Of a stretch of DNA of 64,000 nucleotides, positions 33,401 to 41,885 are shown piece after piece. Source of the stretch: JAGQYP01 sp041392305 (lineage in GTDB: Bacteria > Bacteroidota > Bacteroidia > Flavobacteriales_D > Crocinitomicaceae); assembly GCA_041392305.1 (NCBI GenBank), contig JAWKMJ010000014.1, forward strand, positions 47,966 to 111,965. Reading direction: 5' to 3'. Under the pieces are notes generated by a model. The model was not told the origin of the DNA. It did no database searches and worked only from the letters and a program-made list of their open reading frames with translations. Made by a program: the position numbers and the translations under genes. How positions within the stretch are numbered: position 1 is the stretch's first letter; each line of letters begins with the position of its first letter.

Positions 33401-34600
33401 AGACTAATCCAAATTTAATTATGAATAATTACGTACGGATTTTGTCTTTTTACCACAGCAAACATTCTTGCGATTAATTTACAAGCTACAGCATTAAGAA
33501 CAGAATAAGTTGCGCTCACTTCAGTACATTTTTTCTTGAATAATATTTTCATTTGCGGATCATAGATCACAGCTGAATTGGCTGCATTCATTAGTAATGT
33601 TTTCATAATTTGATTTCTAAATTTACTAGTCTTTTTATTGGACACTTTTGTCCTGAAGAGTTTTCAAAAGGAGCGATTCTGAATAACAACTGAATTTTCT
33701 ATGATTATCAAATGAGGTAAAATTGTTGGTGTATACTATAATTTGAGCAGCTACAATTATACCGATTCCTTTAACTGAGGTGATTAATTCAAAGTTTCTA
33801 TGGATCTCTTGATTTGATTTAATTTTATCTTTTATTTGCCTTTCAACTTGATTAATTTCTTGGTTTAGTTGTTCAATTTGCTTTTGACAGATTATTGTTG
33901 CTGTTTCATCTTCAGATACTTTGGATGCTATTGTGGAATCTTTAAGCTGTTCTTATAACTAGATCTGGTTTTGATAAATGTCTGAACGAGTAATTGCTTA
34001 ATCACAGTAGTTCGCCAACGGGTAACTTAGAAGGCTTAAGACGTGCATTTTGAATAGCTGCAAATTCAGCAATACGAATGGCATCTATTCGATCATTCTT
34101 ACCTCTTTTATACCTGAGAGGATAATCTCCTGGGCTGGAACTACCGAATATAAAAGATTTTTAGTCCAAACAAAGCATAAGTTCAAGTCCATAATTACCT
34201 GTGTGTTCAACAAAACCAGTAAGAGTCCGGCATTCCCCTTTTTTTATTAATTGATTAATTAATTTAAAAATGTGCTTTTGATTATTATCGATTCTTTTCT
34301 CAGAAATAATCTTTCGAATCAGTCTCCAAGACTGCAACATCTAACAATCCTTGGAGATAATGATACCTACATAAAATCTTTTCATATCTTTACTTTAATT
34401 GACTGTTGAACCAATATGAAGGAATAGCTAATACCTTTAATAAGCCTTAATGCTTAACATTCTAAATGGCAGAAGCCTTCAGAAAGAGGACGAGTCTAAT
34501 ACACAAATAGTTCATGACTAGAACTCCGTTTAGTTCACCTGTCTTCCTTTGGTTCTTACTTAAAAACTACTAAAAAGAATATATTGCTAATCTAAAGGTA
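33401..34600 (-). mobile_element. Decayed IS110-family insertion element (limits approximate)
   Basis: The element comprises the transposase remnant (33415-34385) and the non-coding stretch upstream of it to about 34600, where the host gene seems to resume. IS110 elements have no terminal inverted repeats and make no simple target duplication, so ends cannot be set by eye. Both limits are inferred from where the lipocalin-like reading stops and starts. Confidence 0.55.
33415..34385 (-). pseudogene. IS110-family transposase, broken by frameshifts and stops
   Basis: Translating the minus strand from ATG 34385 in shifting frames recovers: MKRFYVGIIISKDC, then after a one-base shift LDVAVLETDSKDYF, then GFVEHTGNYGLELM, KNDRIDAIRIAEFAAIQNAR, LITSVKGIGIIVAAQIIV, FTSFDNHRKFSC, and finally the tail MKTLLMNAANSAVIYDPQMK. 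These are the DEDD recombinase and C-terminal helices of IS110 transposases. The first catalytic Asp (usually GIDISK) reads Ile here. At least three stops or shifts separate the pieces, so the protein is inactive. A plus-strand frame at 34050-34250 is a shadow. Confidence 0.82.
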
Positions 34601-34716
34601 ATCCATGATCCAATAAATAGGTTCGTTTGACTTGGCGTAGAGTCTCCATCGTCGCAGCTGATGAAGGCGGAAGTCATTAAAGTAATTAGTGCAAAAAATA
34701 AAAGGGTCTTTTTCAT
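34570..34716 (-). pseudogene. 5' part of a lipocalin-like lipoprotein gene
   Basis: From ATG 34716 the frame encodes a lipoprotein signal (MKKTLLFFALITLMTSAFISC) then DDGDSTPSQTNLFIGSWI and a short tail to a stop at 34570. NLFIGSW is the typical start of lipocalin-like domains in this phylum, which should continue for about 100 more residues. The missing part fits the fragment at 33164-33397, so an IS110 insertion probably split the gene. Confidence 0.55.
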
Positions 34717-34778
34717 AAAAATAATTTTAGAATTAATTATAACTGCCAACAAAAATGAATTCTTATTTTTTGCTTATC

Positions 34779-34798
34779 AATACTCAATTCTGAGTATT
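34779..34798. repeat. 8-bp inverted repeat in a divergent gap
   Basis: AATACTCA-ATTC-TGAGTATT lies between the divergent lipocalin fragment and the 62-residue lipoprotein gene. It is followed by only TT on either side, so an operator is as likely as a terminator. Confidence 0.35.
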
Positions 34799-34866
34799 TT
34801 GTAATTATCTGGATTATAGTTATTTTGGCGATTGAAATATTTCATTACAACTAAAAATTAATAACT

Positions 34867-35055
34867 ATGAAGAAAACATTACGTTTACTAGCGCTTTCAG
34901 CAGGATTGACTTTTGCATTTGCATCCTGCGATACAACAAAATGTGAAAACTCGTGTACATACGCTTATGATGGGGTGTGTGATGACGGAGGATCAGGTTC
35001 TGTATACAGTGTTTGTGACTTCGGAACAGATTGTTCAGATTGTGGAGCTAGATAA
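34867..35055 (+). CDS. Small Cys-rich lipoprotein
   Basis: The product has 62 residues. The signal peptide ends in a lipobox FASC, leaving about 42 residues with nine cysteines including the lipid-carrying one. The motif GVCDDGGSGS then CDFGTDCSDCGAR matches a short Cys module seen in surface proteins of other bacteria and eukaryotes (C-DDGG-...-C-xxGTDC-DCG-R). It is probably disulfide-bonded and surface-exposed; function unknown. It ends 18 bases before a strong terminator. Confidence 0.78.
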   Translation: MKKTLRLLALSAGLTFAFASCDTTKCENSCTYAYDGVCDDGGSGSVYSVCDFGTDCSDCGAR

Positions 35056-35073
35056 ATAAGATTATTTTCTACT

Positions 35074-35107
35074 AAAAAAGGGGTGTATTTTTTACACCCC
35101 TTTTTTT
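35074..35107. terminator. Strong bidirectional terminator
   Basis: A 14-bp stem (AAAAAAGGGGTGTA and its complement) with a TTTT loop has A's on one side and T's on the other. It serves the small lipoprotein (plus) and the carboxylase gene (minus), whose stop codon it touches. Confidence 0.9.
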
Positions 35108-36650
35108 ATAATGGAATATTACCATGTTTTTTCTTAGGGAGGGTTTTCACTTTGTTTTTCAACATTTCAAAACCTCGGATTAATTTCATTCTTGTATCCG
35201 AAGGAATAATCACCTCATCAATATATCCTCTCGCTGCCGCATTATAAGGATTAGCAAAAAGTTCAGAGTATTCTTTGTCTTTTTCTGCTAATGTTTTTTC
35301 GGGATCAGGACTATTTGAGATTTCATGTCTGAAAATAATTTCAGCAGCCCCTTTAGAACCCATTACTGCAATTTCAGCAGAAGGCCAGGCAAAATTTAAG
35401 TCTGACCCAATATGTTTGGAATTCATCACATCGTAAGCTCCGCCATAGGCTTTTCTTGTAATGACTGTGATTCTTGGGACAGTCGCCTCACAAAAGGCAT
35501 ACAATAATTTGGCTCCATTTGAGATGATTCCATTCCATTCCTGATCGGTTCCAGGTAAGAAACCGGGAACATCTTCCAAAGTCAAAATTGGGATATTGAA
35601 AGCATCACAAAAGCGAACAAATCTAGCTCCTTTGTTAGAAGCTTTAATATCTAAGACACCAGCCAAAAATGCCGGCTGATTGGCAATTATACCAACTGAT
35701 TTACCTCCAAGGAAAGCAAAACCTACAACCATATTTTCAGCATAATCTTTATGGACTTCATAGAAAGAACCTTCATCAACCAGTTGTTTGATTACATCCT
35801 TGATATCATAGGGCTGGTTTGGATTCTCAGGGATAATAGTATCTAAATCTTTTCTTAGCTCGTCTGTATTATATTGATATGCAACCTCAGGATTTTTCTC
35901 TTCGCAATTTTGGGGGATATACTGTAATAATTTTCTTATTCCATTTATACATTCCAGTTCATTTACAGACGTAAAGTGGGTGACTCCAGACTTTGATGCA
36001 TGTGTTTTGGCACCTCCTAATTCTTCAGAAGTGACTTCTTCATGCGTTACGGTTTTCACAACATTTGGACCTGTTACAAACATGTAAGAAGTATTTTCTA
36101 CCATGAAAATAAAATCCGTTAATGCAGGTGAATAAACGGCCCCACCAGCACAAGGGCCCATAATTGCAGAAATTTGAGGAATCACCCCCGAAGCCAGAGT
36201 ATTGCGGTAGAAAATATCAGCATAGCCGCCTAAGGAAACCACTCCTTCTTGAATTCTTGCGCCTCCAGAATCATTTAAACCAATCAAAGGAGCCCCATTT
36301 TCTAATGCAAGATCCATTATTTTGCATATTTTTTTTGCATGTTCTTCAGCTAGAGATCCTCCTAAAACTGTGAAATCTTGAGAAAAAACATAAACAAGGC
36401 GACCGTTAATTGTTCCGTATCCGGTAATCACACCATCTCCGTAGAAAGTTTGTTTGTCTAATCCAAAATTGGTTGATCTGTGAGTTACTAATTGTCCCAT
36501 CTCCTGAAAGGAATTGTGATCAAGCAACAATTCAACTCTTTCTCGGGCTGTTAGTTTCCCTTTGTTGTGTTGGGATTCGATTCTTTTCTCTCCACCACCT
36601 TTTAAAGCTTCGGCCTTCTTCTTTTTTAATAGCTCATATTTATCACTCAT
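35106..36650 (-). CDS. Acyl-CoA carboxylase, carboxyltransferase beta subunit
   Basis: The product has 514 residues, typical of propionyl/methylmalonyl-CoA carboxyltransferases. Motifs: KLTARERVELLLD, LIGLNDSGGARIQEGV in the crotonase fold, IMGPCAGGAVYSPAL, then the second half with GFLPGTDQEWNGII and ITRKAYGGAYDVMNSKHIG. It moves carboxyl from biotin to an acyl-CoA. Specificity (propionyl-CoA or other) cannot be set here. The biotin carrier is encoded apart at 10217. A TACATTTG -7 box lies 21 bases upstream. Confidence 0.93.
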   Translation of the reverse strand: MSDKYELLKKKKAEALKGGGEKRIESQHNKGKLTARERVELLLDHNSFQEMGQLVTHRSTNFGLDKQTFYGDGVITGYGTINGRLVYVFSQDFTVLGGSLAEEHAKKICKIMDLALENGAPLIGLNDSGGARIQEGVVSLGGYADIFYRNTLASGVIPQISAIMGPCAGGAVYSPALTDFIFMVENTSYMFVTGPNVVKTVTHEEVTSEELGGAKTHASKSGVTHFTSVNELECINGIRKLLQYIPQNCEEKNPEVAYQYNTDELRKDLDTIIPENPNQPYDIKDVIKQLVDEGSFYEVHKDYAENMVVGFAFLGGKSVGIIANQPAFLAGVLDIKASNKGARFVRFCDAFNIPILTLEDVPGFLPGTDQEWNGIISNGAKLLYAFCEATVPRITVITRKAYGGAYDVMNSKHIGSDLNFAWPSAEIAVMGSKGAAEIIFRHEISNSPDPEKTLAEKDKEYSELFANPYNAAARGYIDEVIIPSDTRMKLIRGFEMLKNKVKTLPKKKHGNIPL

Positions 36651-36670
36651 AATTCTGATTTGGATTGTCT

Positions 36671-36678
36671 CAAATGTA
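36671..36678 (-). promoter_or_regulatory. -7 element for the carboxyltransferase gene (TACATTTG)
   Basis: A minus-strand TAnnTTTG match lies 20 bases before the ATG. The -33 region is unclear. Confidence 0.45.
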
Positions 36679-36770
36679 GGAATTGATAATGTAAAATATA
36701 AAATGAAGAATGGAAAAATTAGAATCCAAGGCGAATAATCTTCAAATTTTCAAATCAAAAAATCATCAAA

Positions 36771-39700
36771 CTAGAAAAATGCCCTAACCTCCATACCACC
36801 AGTATGTATGACTTTATTCCCCTGAGTTGATCGTCCGTTGTAGGAAATACTCAACTGTAAAAATTTAGCAATATTTCTTTGGTAGCTTACTCCCCAAGTA
36901 AGATTGAGACCATTCTGAAAACCTTCTAGCATTTCATAAGCAATAGGGGTATTGGCCAAACCTGAGTATTCGATCATGATCAGATTAAAAGTTGCTTGCA
37001 AACTTCCTTTTTTGGGCTCATTAAATCGAAATTCAACACCCGTATCCAATAACTGTGCCCTTTCAGCTTCAGCACTTTTATTCAACTTATTAGTGTATTT
37101 TGCAAGAATTGTGAGTCGCAAGGACGTACTAGGCTGATAACTAAAATTAAGTTCAGGTTTGTAATATTCCAAATCAAAATTACGAGAAGAAGTATAAGTA
37201 GCACCTTGTCTTTTGGTTCCAATTTCTCCTGATACTTTTAGAGTAAATTTTCTAGAAATATTGTAGCGTAGATTCAGTTGATGAAAATTTTGATCTCTAG
37301 CATCAAAACCATTAGCAATTAAAGCTTTAGAGCTCAAATACTGATATGTATAGTCGAAACCAAATACGGGATTGGTCCGATTAAAATAAAAGGAGTTTCT
37401 GAAGGAGGTATTCAAATTCATCAAGGCCGTATCGGCGATTTCAAAAATAAAGGGGTTAAAAATATCACCTGTTTGAGTTTGTCCGGTTGTTTTTCTGTTT
37501 ACCCGAAAAATGGTCTGATTAGATAAGCGTGAAACAAATTTTAAAAATCCCTTTTTGCGCGCAAGAACACGTTCAGGACGAATATTTATGGAAGACTGAA
37601 ATTCATTTGTATAGACCCGAACATAATCTGTTGATGGAGTAAACACCCTGATGTAATTCGCTTGATCCTGAAACTGTGAGAGTTCAAATTCATTCAGATC
37701 TTTGATCCCATCATTATTGTAATCTACCCAAGCATAAACACCTTGGCCTGCTGCAACTTCCAAATAAACAAATTCCTTCTTTTGCTCTAGTCCGGAGCCA
37801 ATTTCATAAAAATTACTCCAGTTGATTGCTCCTTTCCAAACATTTAAAATATATTCCAAACGGCTAAGAATAGTGTTGTCAGGCTCAACATCAATCAATT
37901 CTGCATTTTGAATAGTTAACTTTCTGTAGGAAACTTTTGCTTTGACAATATTGCTTTTCCATTTGGTCAATCTAAAATCGGCACCAAAAGTTTGAGCCAA
38001 GGCTGCTGATCTTAAATTTACGGTGTCTGAATGCCAGTCTTTTCGCTGACTATAAAACAAGCGGTAACCGATTTTATTCGTGTCGGGTGTTCCTACATAA
38101 GTTTCAAAATCGTAATATTGATATGATAAAGGATCCTGGACTAAATTGTTCAGTCCACTTTTTTCATTCCATTCATGATCATCTTTGAAGCCAATTTTCA
38201 GCCATTTTTGCTGATAGTATATATGCGATTTATGTCGAAGAAATAGTGTTTTTTGCACTCCTACTGAATTCAATAAGCTTCCATCAACCCACACATGCAA
38301 ACCTTTAAATCGCGTGTCGATTTTCAATTGGTTTTTGTATCCTTGGTAATCATTTCCCCAATAGAACATTTTGAAAGTGTAATCAATTTTCCCAATTTTT
38401 GAATGCTCGAAACCAATATTTGCGTTTCCTAAATACTGATCGCTGTAATAATTTGCCGTGAGAATATTCCAGTCTCTTTGAAACTCAACATCACGATATC
38501 TTTGAATAGGATTAAAATCTTTGCCCCTTCCCTCAAAATTGATTTCGGACTTAAGGCGCCAGGGAGTAATGGTGTCTTTGGAAATTTTGTGATTGGTATT
38601 CAAATTGAAATTAAGCCCCAGACCAGTATTATTTTTTTTATCCAGATTAGAGAATGTGTTAACATCTTTATTGGAAAGCGCCATCTCGAACTTTGAACTC
38701 ACCCCTCTTGCTAAATCTAAACGTGCACCCGCTGTTATCATTTGTGTCTTGACAGGAGCAGTGAGCAATCTAACCGGAGCATAATCCCCTTGTGAAACAC
38801 CAGCCACAGGTTCCACCCATTTATAAACTTTACCAAATGCAGAATAATAATCAAAAACATAGTCTCCATTTCCCGTACCAACTGAAGAAAATGTAACCTG
38901 ATAAATCGCACTATCGGGTGAAGTATTGATCACAAGGACAGAATCGTATCCCAGACTGTCAATCATTGCATAAAGATTTTGATTGTCGTTAAAACCAATA
39001 TTCACTACACTGGATCTAACCGCGTTCTGAGTGCTGTCTCCAACCATTGACAAAAGGGCTTTATCCTGATCACTTAAGTCCTGTTGGAGCGGCTGATTTT
39101 TTAGATCAGATTCTGAATACGCATTCACATAAACCCGGAACTTCTTCTTTTCAAATCCAACGGATCCTTGAAGGAGTGTTCTGGAATAGCTTTGATCAGT
39201 ATACTGAAATTCAACTTTAATTCTTTTGTCTTTTGTAATTCTTCGATTCGCTGTAAAGGTAATTTCTGCTGTATTGTAATCAATCGTATAGTCGTACTCT
39301 CTGCCTCGAGTAAGCAATTCCCCATCGATAAAAACTTTTTCTGTACCGGAAAGGACAATGATATAAATTTCATTGTTGTTACCTGTTAATCGATATGGAC
39401 CTTGATTTCCTTCCACTCCTTGAATCACGTTTCTTCCAAAAACCCCTTTTGAAAAAGCGAAAGAAGCTTCGGCTTCAATGAGGCCAACCTCAATCTTTTC
39501 CTTTCTAGTAGCATTAATATCCAGTTTTTTAGCTGGTAGGGAAACGGTTCCATTAATCCCTTGACCCCTTTTGTTGTAGTTCATGAAATACCCATAAGGC
39601 TTGTTAATCCAAAAATCTCCTCCTGTTAGAGAGAAAGTATTGTTGTAGATAGAAATGTAAACTTGGTCAAACTCCTGAAGTTGATTGGTATTTCCATCTG

Positions 39701-40271
39701 GTTGAATTGGAATATTGGCATCTGAAATGGAGGCCTTGAGATAAAGATTTTTAGTGATCTCTCCGGTTAACTGAAGGTTTAGAGTAGAGTTCACCGATAA
39801 ATTTTGATTGTTTCCAAAAGTAATTCCTCTCGAAATGGATCCATTCTTTTTTAATTTACTCGCGCTGAAAAAATCATCTTTGTAGGTTTTTGCAGTGTAC
39901 AGAAAACTCTCTTTTTCCGCGGGTCGATCATATTTGTAGATGATATTCGTGTCTTTGTTGGAATGGATTTTTGCAAAATTTAAGGGATAAGTTCTATAGG
40001 TTGTAGTAAGTAAGGTGTCCTGAATTAAATTCCACTTGAGAATCAATTCCGCTGTAAAGGGATTTAAATGATAAGCATTTTCATTAATTGATTGTCCATC
40101 GGATCCCAATAACCGAAATTCACTGGAAACGATACTCAGCGTATCCAATACCAGCGTATCTTTTCCAGGCCGTATTTCTTTTTTTCGAATAGTATTCTCC
40201 TGTCCAAAGGAAAAATTCAAATTTAAAATAAAGAAAGCAGCAAAAAGTAAATATTTGAGCCTCTCCAGCAA
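36771..40271 (-). CDS. Large outer-membrane beta-barrel protein of unknown function
   Basis: The product has 1166 residues with a signal peptide (LLFAAFFILNLNFSFGQ). Near residue 290 is a conserved block, GPYRLTG then FIDGELLTRGREYDYTIDYN and AEITFTANRRITKDKRIKVEF. I associate this with a large family seen across Bacteroidota and Chlorobi/Ignavibacteria, without known role. The last 600 residues alternate aromatic-rich strands and end in an aromatic residue (EVRAFF), as outer-membrane barrels do. An in-frame TAG directly precedes TTG 40271, so TTG is the only start available. No neighbour gives a hint of function. Confidence 0.75.
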   Translation of the reverse strand: MLERLKYLLFAAFFILNLNFSFGQENTIRKKEIRPGKDTLVLDTLSIVSSEFRLLGSDGQSINENAYHLNPFTAELILKWNLIQDTLLTTTYRTYPLNFAKIHSNKDTNIIYKYDRPAEKESFLYTAKTYKDDFFSASKLKKNGSISRGITFGNNQNLSVNSTLNLQLTGEITKNLYLKASISDANIPIQPDGNTNQLQEFDQVYISIYNNTFSLTGGDFWINKPYGYFMNYNKRGQGINGTVSLPAKKLDINATRKEKIEVGLIEAEASFAFSKGVFGRNVIQGVEGNQGPYRLTGNNNEIYIIVLSGTEKVFIDGELLTRGREYDYTIDYNTAEITFTANRRITKDKRIKVEFQYTDQSYSRTLLQGSVGFEKKKFRVYVNAYSESDLKNQPLQQDLSDQDKALLSMVGDSTQNAVRSSVVNIGFNDNQNLYAMIDSLGYDSVLVINTSPDSAIYQVTFSSVGTGNGDYVFDYYSAFGKVYKWVEPVAGVSQGDYAPVRLLTAPVKTQMITAGARLDLARGVSSKFEMALSNKDVNTFSNLDKKNNTGLGLNFNLNTNHKISKDTITPWRLKSEINFEGRGKDFNPIQRYRDVEFQRDWNILTANYYSDQYLGNANIGFEHSKIGKIDYTFKMFYWGNDYQGYKNQLKIDTRFKGLHVWVDGSLLNSVGVQKTLFLRHKSHIYYQQKWLKIGFKDDHEWNEKSGLNNLVQDPLSYQYYDFETYVGTPDTNKIGYRLFYSQRKDWHSDTVNLRSAALAQTFGADFRLTKWKSNIVKAKVSYRKLTIQNAELIDVEPDNTILSRLEYILNVWKGAINWSNFYEIGSGLEQKKEFVYLEVAAGQGVYAWVDYNNDGIKDLNEFELSQFQDQANYIRVFTPSTDYVRVYTNEFQSSINIRPERVLARKKGFLKFVSRLSNQTIFRVNRKTTGQTQTGDIFNPFIFEIADTALMNLNTSFRNSFYFNRTNPVFGFDYTYQYLSSKALIANGFDARDQNFHQLNLRYNISRKFTLKVSGEIGTKRQGATYTSSRNFDLEYYKPELNFSYQPSTSLRLTILAKYTNKLNKSAEAERAQLLDTGVEFRFNEPKKGSLQATFNLIMIEYSGLANTPIAYEMLEGFQNGLNLTWGVSYQRNIAKFLQLSISYNGRSTQGNKVIHTGGMEVRAFF

Positions 40272-40290
40272 CTATTGTCAGTCTTAAGAT

Positions 40291-40298
40291 TATCTTTG
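40291..40298 (+). promoter_or_regulatory. -7 element for xth (TATCTTTG)
   Basis: A plus-strand TAnnTTTG match lies 49 bases before the ATG at 40348. Confidence 0.4.
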
Positions 40299-40347
40299 CT
40301 ATTCTACGAAAAATAATCGATTCATTTAAACTATATAATCACGCAGA

Positions 40348-41121
40348 ATGGCCAAAATTATTTCATACAACGTCAACGGAATCAGAGCTGCGATTAACAA
40401 AGATTTTGCGGCATGGTTAAAAGCAGCTGACCCAGATGTGGTATGTATTCAGGAAACCAAAGCTCAACCAGATCAGATTGACACCCAGCTTTTTGCTTCC
40501 ATGGGTTACCATTCCTATACGGTTTCAGCTGAAAAAAAAGGGTATTCAGGGGTGATGATTCTAAGTAAGAAAGAGCCTGATCATATTGAAAAAGGTTGTG
40601 GAATCGAATACATTGATCAGGAGGGCAGAATTATTCGAGCAGATTATGGAGATCTTTCTATCATGAGTGTTTATATTCCAAGTGGCAGCAGTGGGGAAGT
40701 TCGACAAGATTTAAAAATGCAATTTTTGGACGATTTTTATAATTATATCCAAGAATTAAGGAAAAGTAGGCCCCAAATAATTATTTCAGGAGATTACAAT
40801 ATTTGTCACAAAGCGATTGACATTCATAATCCGGTCTCTAATAAAAACACTTCAGGATTTTTACCAGAAGAACGTGCCTGGGTGGACAAATTTGTTGAAA
40901 GCGGATTCATAGATACTTTCAGGGTTTTTAACCAAGAACCGCATAATTATACTTGGTGGACATACCGTATGAACGCAAGAGCAAATAACAAGGGTTGGCG
41001 GATTGATTATCACATGGCAACCGCAAATTTGGAACCTGAATTGAAAAGAGCCGTAATATTAAGTGAAGCTGTTCATTCAGATCATTGTCCAATTTTATTG
41101 GAATTAAAAAATGACCTTTAA
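40348..41121 (+). CDS. xth: Exodeoxyribonuclease III / AP endonuclease
   Basis: The product has 257 residues. Metal and catalytic sites of the EEP nuclease fold are seen: SYNVNGIRAA, the Glu in CIQETKAQ, GDYNICHKAIDI, and the final SDHCPILLEL with catalytic Asp-His. It repairs abasic sites and removes blocked 3' ends in DNA. It is transcribed away from the 1166-residue barrel gene. Length and motifs are fully consistent with the family. Confidence 0.95.
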   Translation: MAKIISYNVNGIRAAINKDFAAWLKAADPDVVCIQETKAQPDQIDTQLFASMGYHSYTVSAEKKGYSGVMILSKKEPDHIEKGCGIEYIDQEGRIIRADYGDLSIMSVYIPSGSSGEVRQDLKMQFLDDFYNYIQELRKSRPQIIISGDYNICHKAIDIHNPVSNKNTSGFLPEERAWVDKFVESGFIDTFRVFNQEPHNYTWWTYRMNARANNKGWRIDYHMATANLEPELKRAVILSEAVHSDHCPILLELKNDL

Positions 41122-41162
41122 TAAAAATAAGGACAGAAAAGGGAATAACTGAATGGAGGGTC

Positions 41163-41170
41163 TAATTTTG
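41163..41170 (+). promoter_or_regulatory. -7 element for the LysE-type gene (TAATTTTG)
   Basis: A TAnnTTTG match lies 24 bases before TTG 41195. No -33 TTTG was seen. Confidence 0.45.
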
Positions 41171-41194
41171 TAAGATTAAAACAAAAACCAGAGA

Positions 41195-41845
41195 TTGTCT
41201 GAAATTATTTTAAAAGCAGTTGTAATGGGGTTGGCACTGGCGATGTTGCCGGGACCGGCATTTTTTGTTTTGCTTCAAACAAGTATTAAAAATGGAATTC
41301 GTTCTGCCATGGCCTTTGATATTGGTATTTTGGTGGCAGACATTATTTATATTCTGGTCGCATATCTGTTCTACGCAGAAGTTCAGAATTTGGCAGGACA
41401 AAAGGATTATCTCACTCTAGCCGGAGGAATCATCTTTGCTATTTTTGGAATCAGCTTCTTTGTAAATATTAAAATGAAGCATCGGAAATCTAAGACCGAA
41501 AAAGAAGAAAAAATCAAAAAAGCCAAAAAAGAGGGTAGCTATTGGGTACTATTTTTAAAAGGATTGCTACTAAACGGATTCAACCCATTCGTGATTTTCT
41601 ATTGGCTGGGGGTGATTACTTTTGGTTCGAATGAAGTAGATGCAGAAGGCAATCAAATGCTTTGGTTTTTGACTATAATTTTAATCACATTTTTCAGTAT
41701 TGATGCCTTAAAAATATTGGGCGCAAAAAGTCTGCAAAGGTTCATCACACCGAAGTTCCTAAAGAATTTGAATCGCTTTATAGGCATTGTTTTCATCATA
41801 TTTGGAGTAGCAAGTATTGTGATTGGAGTAAGAGGACTTATGTAA
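41195..41845 (+). CDS. LysE/RhtB family amino-acid exporter
   Basis: The product has 216 residues with six predicted membrane segments. The start MGLALAMLPGPAFFVLLQTS holds the conserved PGP motif of the family, and a Lys/Glu-rich loop (KHRKSKTEKEEKIKKAKKEG) divides the two halves. The second half has LNGFNPFVIFYWLGVI, which fits the LNPK-type motif. It probably exports an amino acid or related small molecule. TTG 41195 is the start because it places the PGP segment at the expected depth and follows a -7 box. Confidence 0.85.
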   Translation: MSEIILKAVVMGLALAMLPGPAFFVLLQTSIKNGIRSAMAFDIGILVADIIYILVAYLFYAEVQNLAGQKDYLTLAGGIIFAIFGISFFVNIKMKHRKSKTEKEEKIKKAKKEGSYWVLFLKGLLLNGFNPFVIFYWLGVITFGSNEVDAEGNQMLWFLTIILITFFSIDALKILGAKSLQRFITPKFLKNLNRFIGIVFIIFGVASIVIGVRGLM

Positions 41846-41885
41846 CCTCACCCCGAGATTTACTTATAAAATAAAAAAAACAGGA

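Noticed and set aside
33415..33645. Frame of 76 codons that could be called a small protein
   Set aside because: It encodes the C-terminal helices of an IS110 transposase and continues in shifted frames upstream, so it is part of a pseudogene.
34050..34250. Plus-strand frame of 66 codons
   Set aside because: Antisense to the recognisable IS110 transposase remnant (KNDRIDAIRIAEFA region).
36164..36373. Plus-strand frame of 69 codons
   Set aside because: Antisense shadow of the conserved carboxyltransferase gene.
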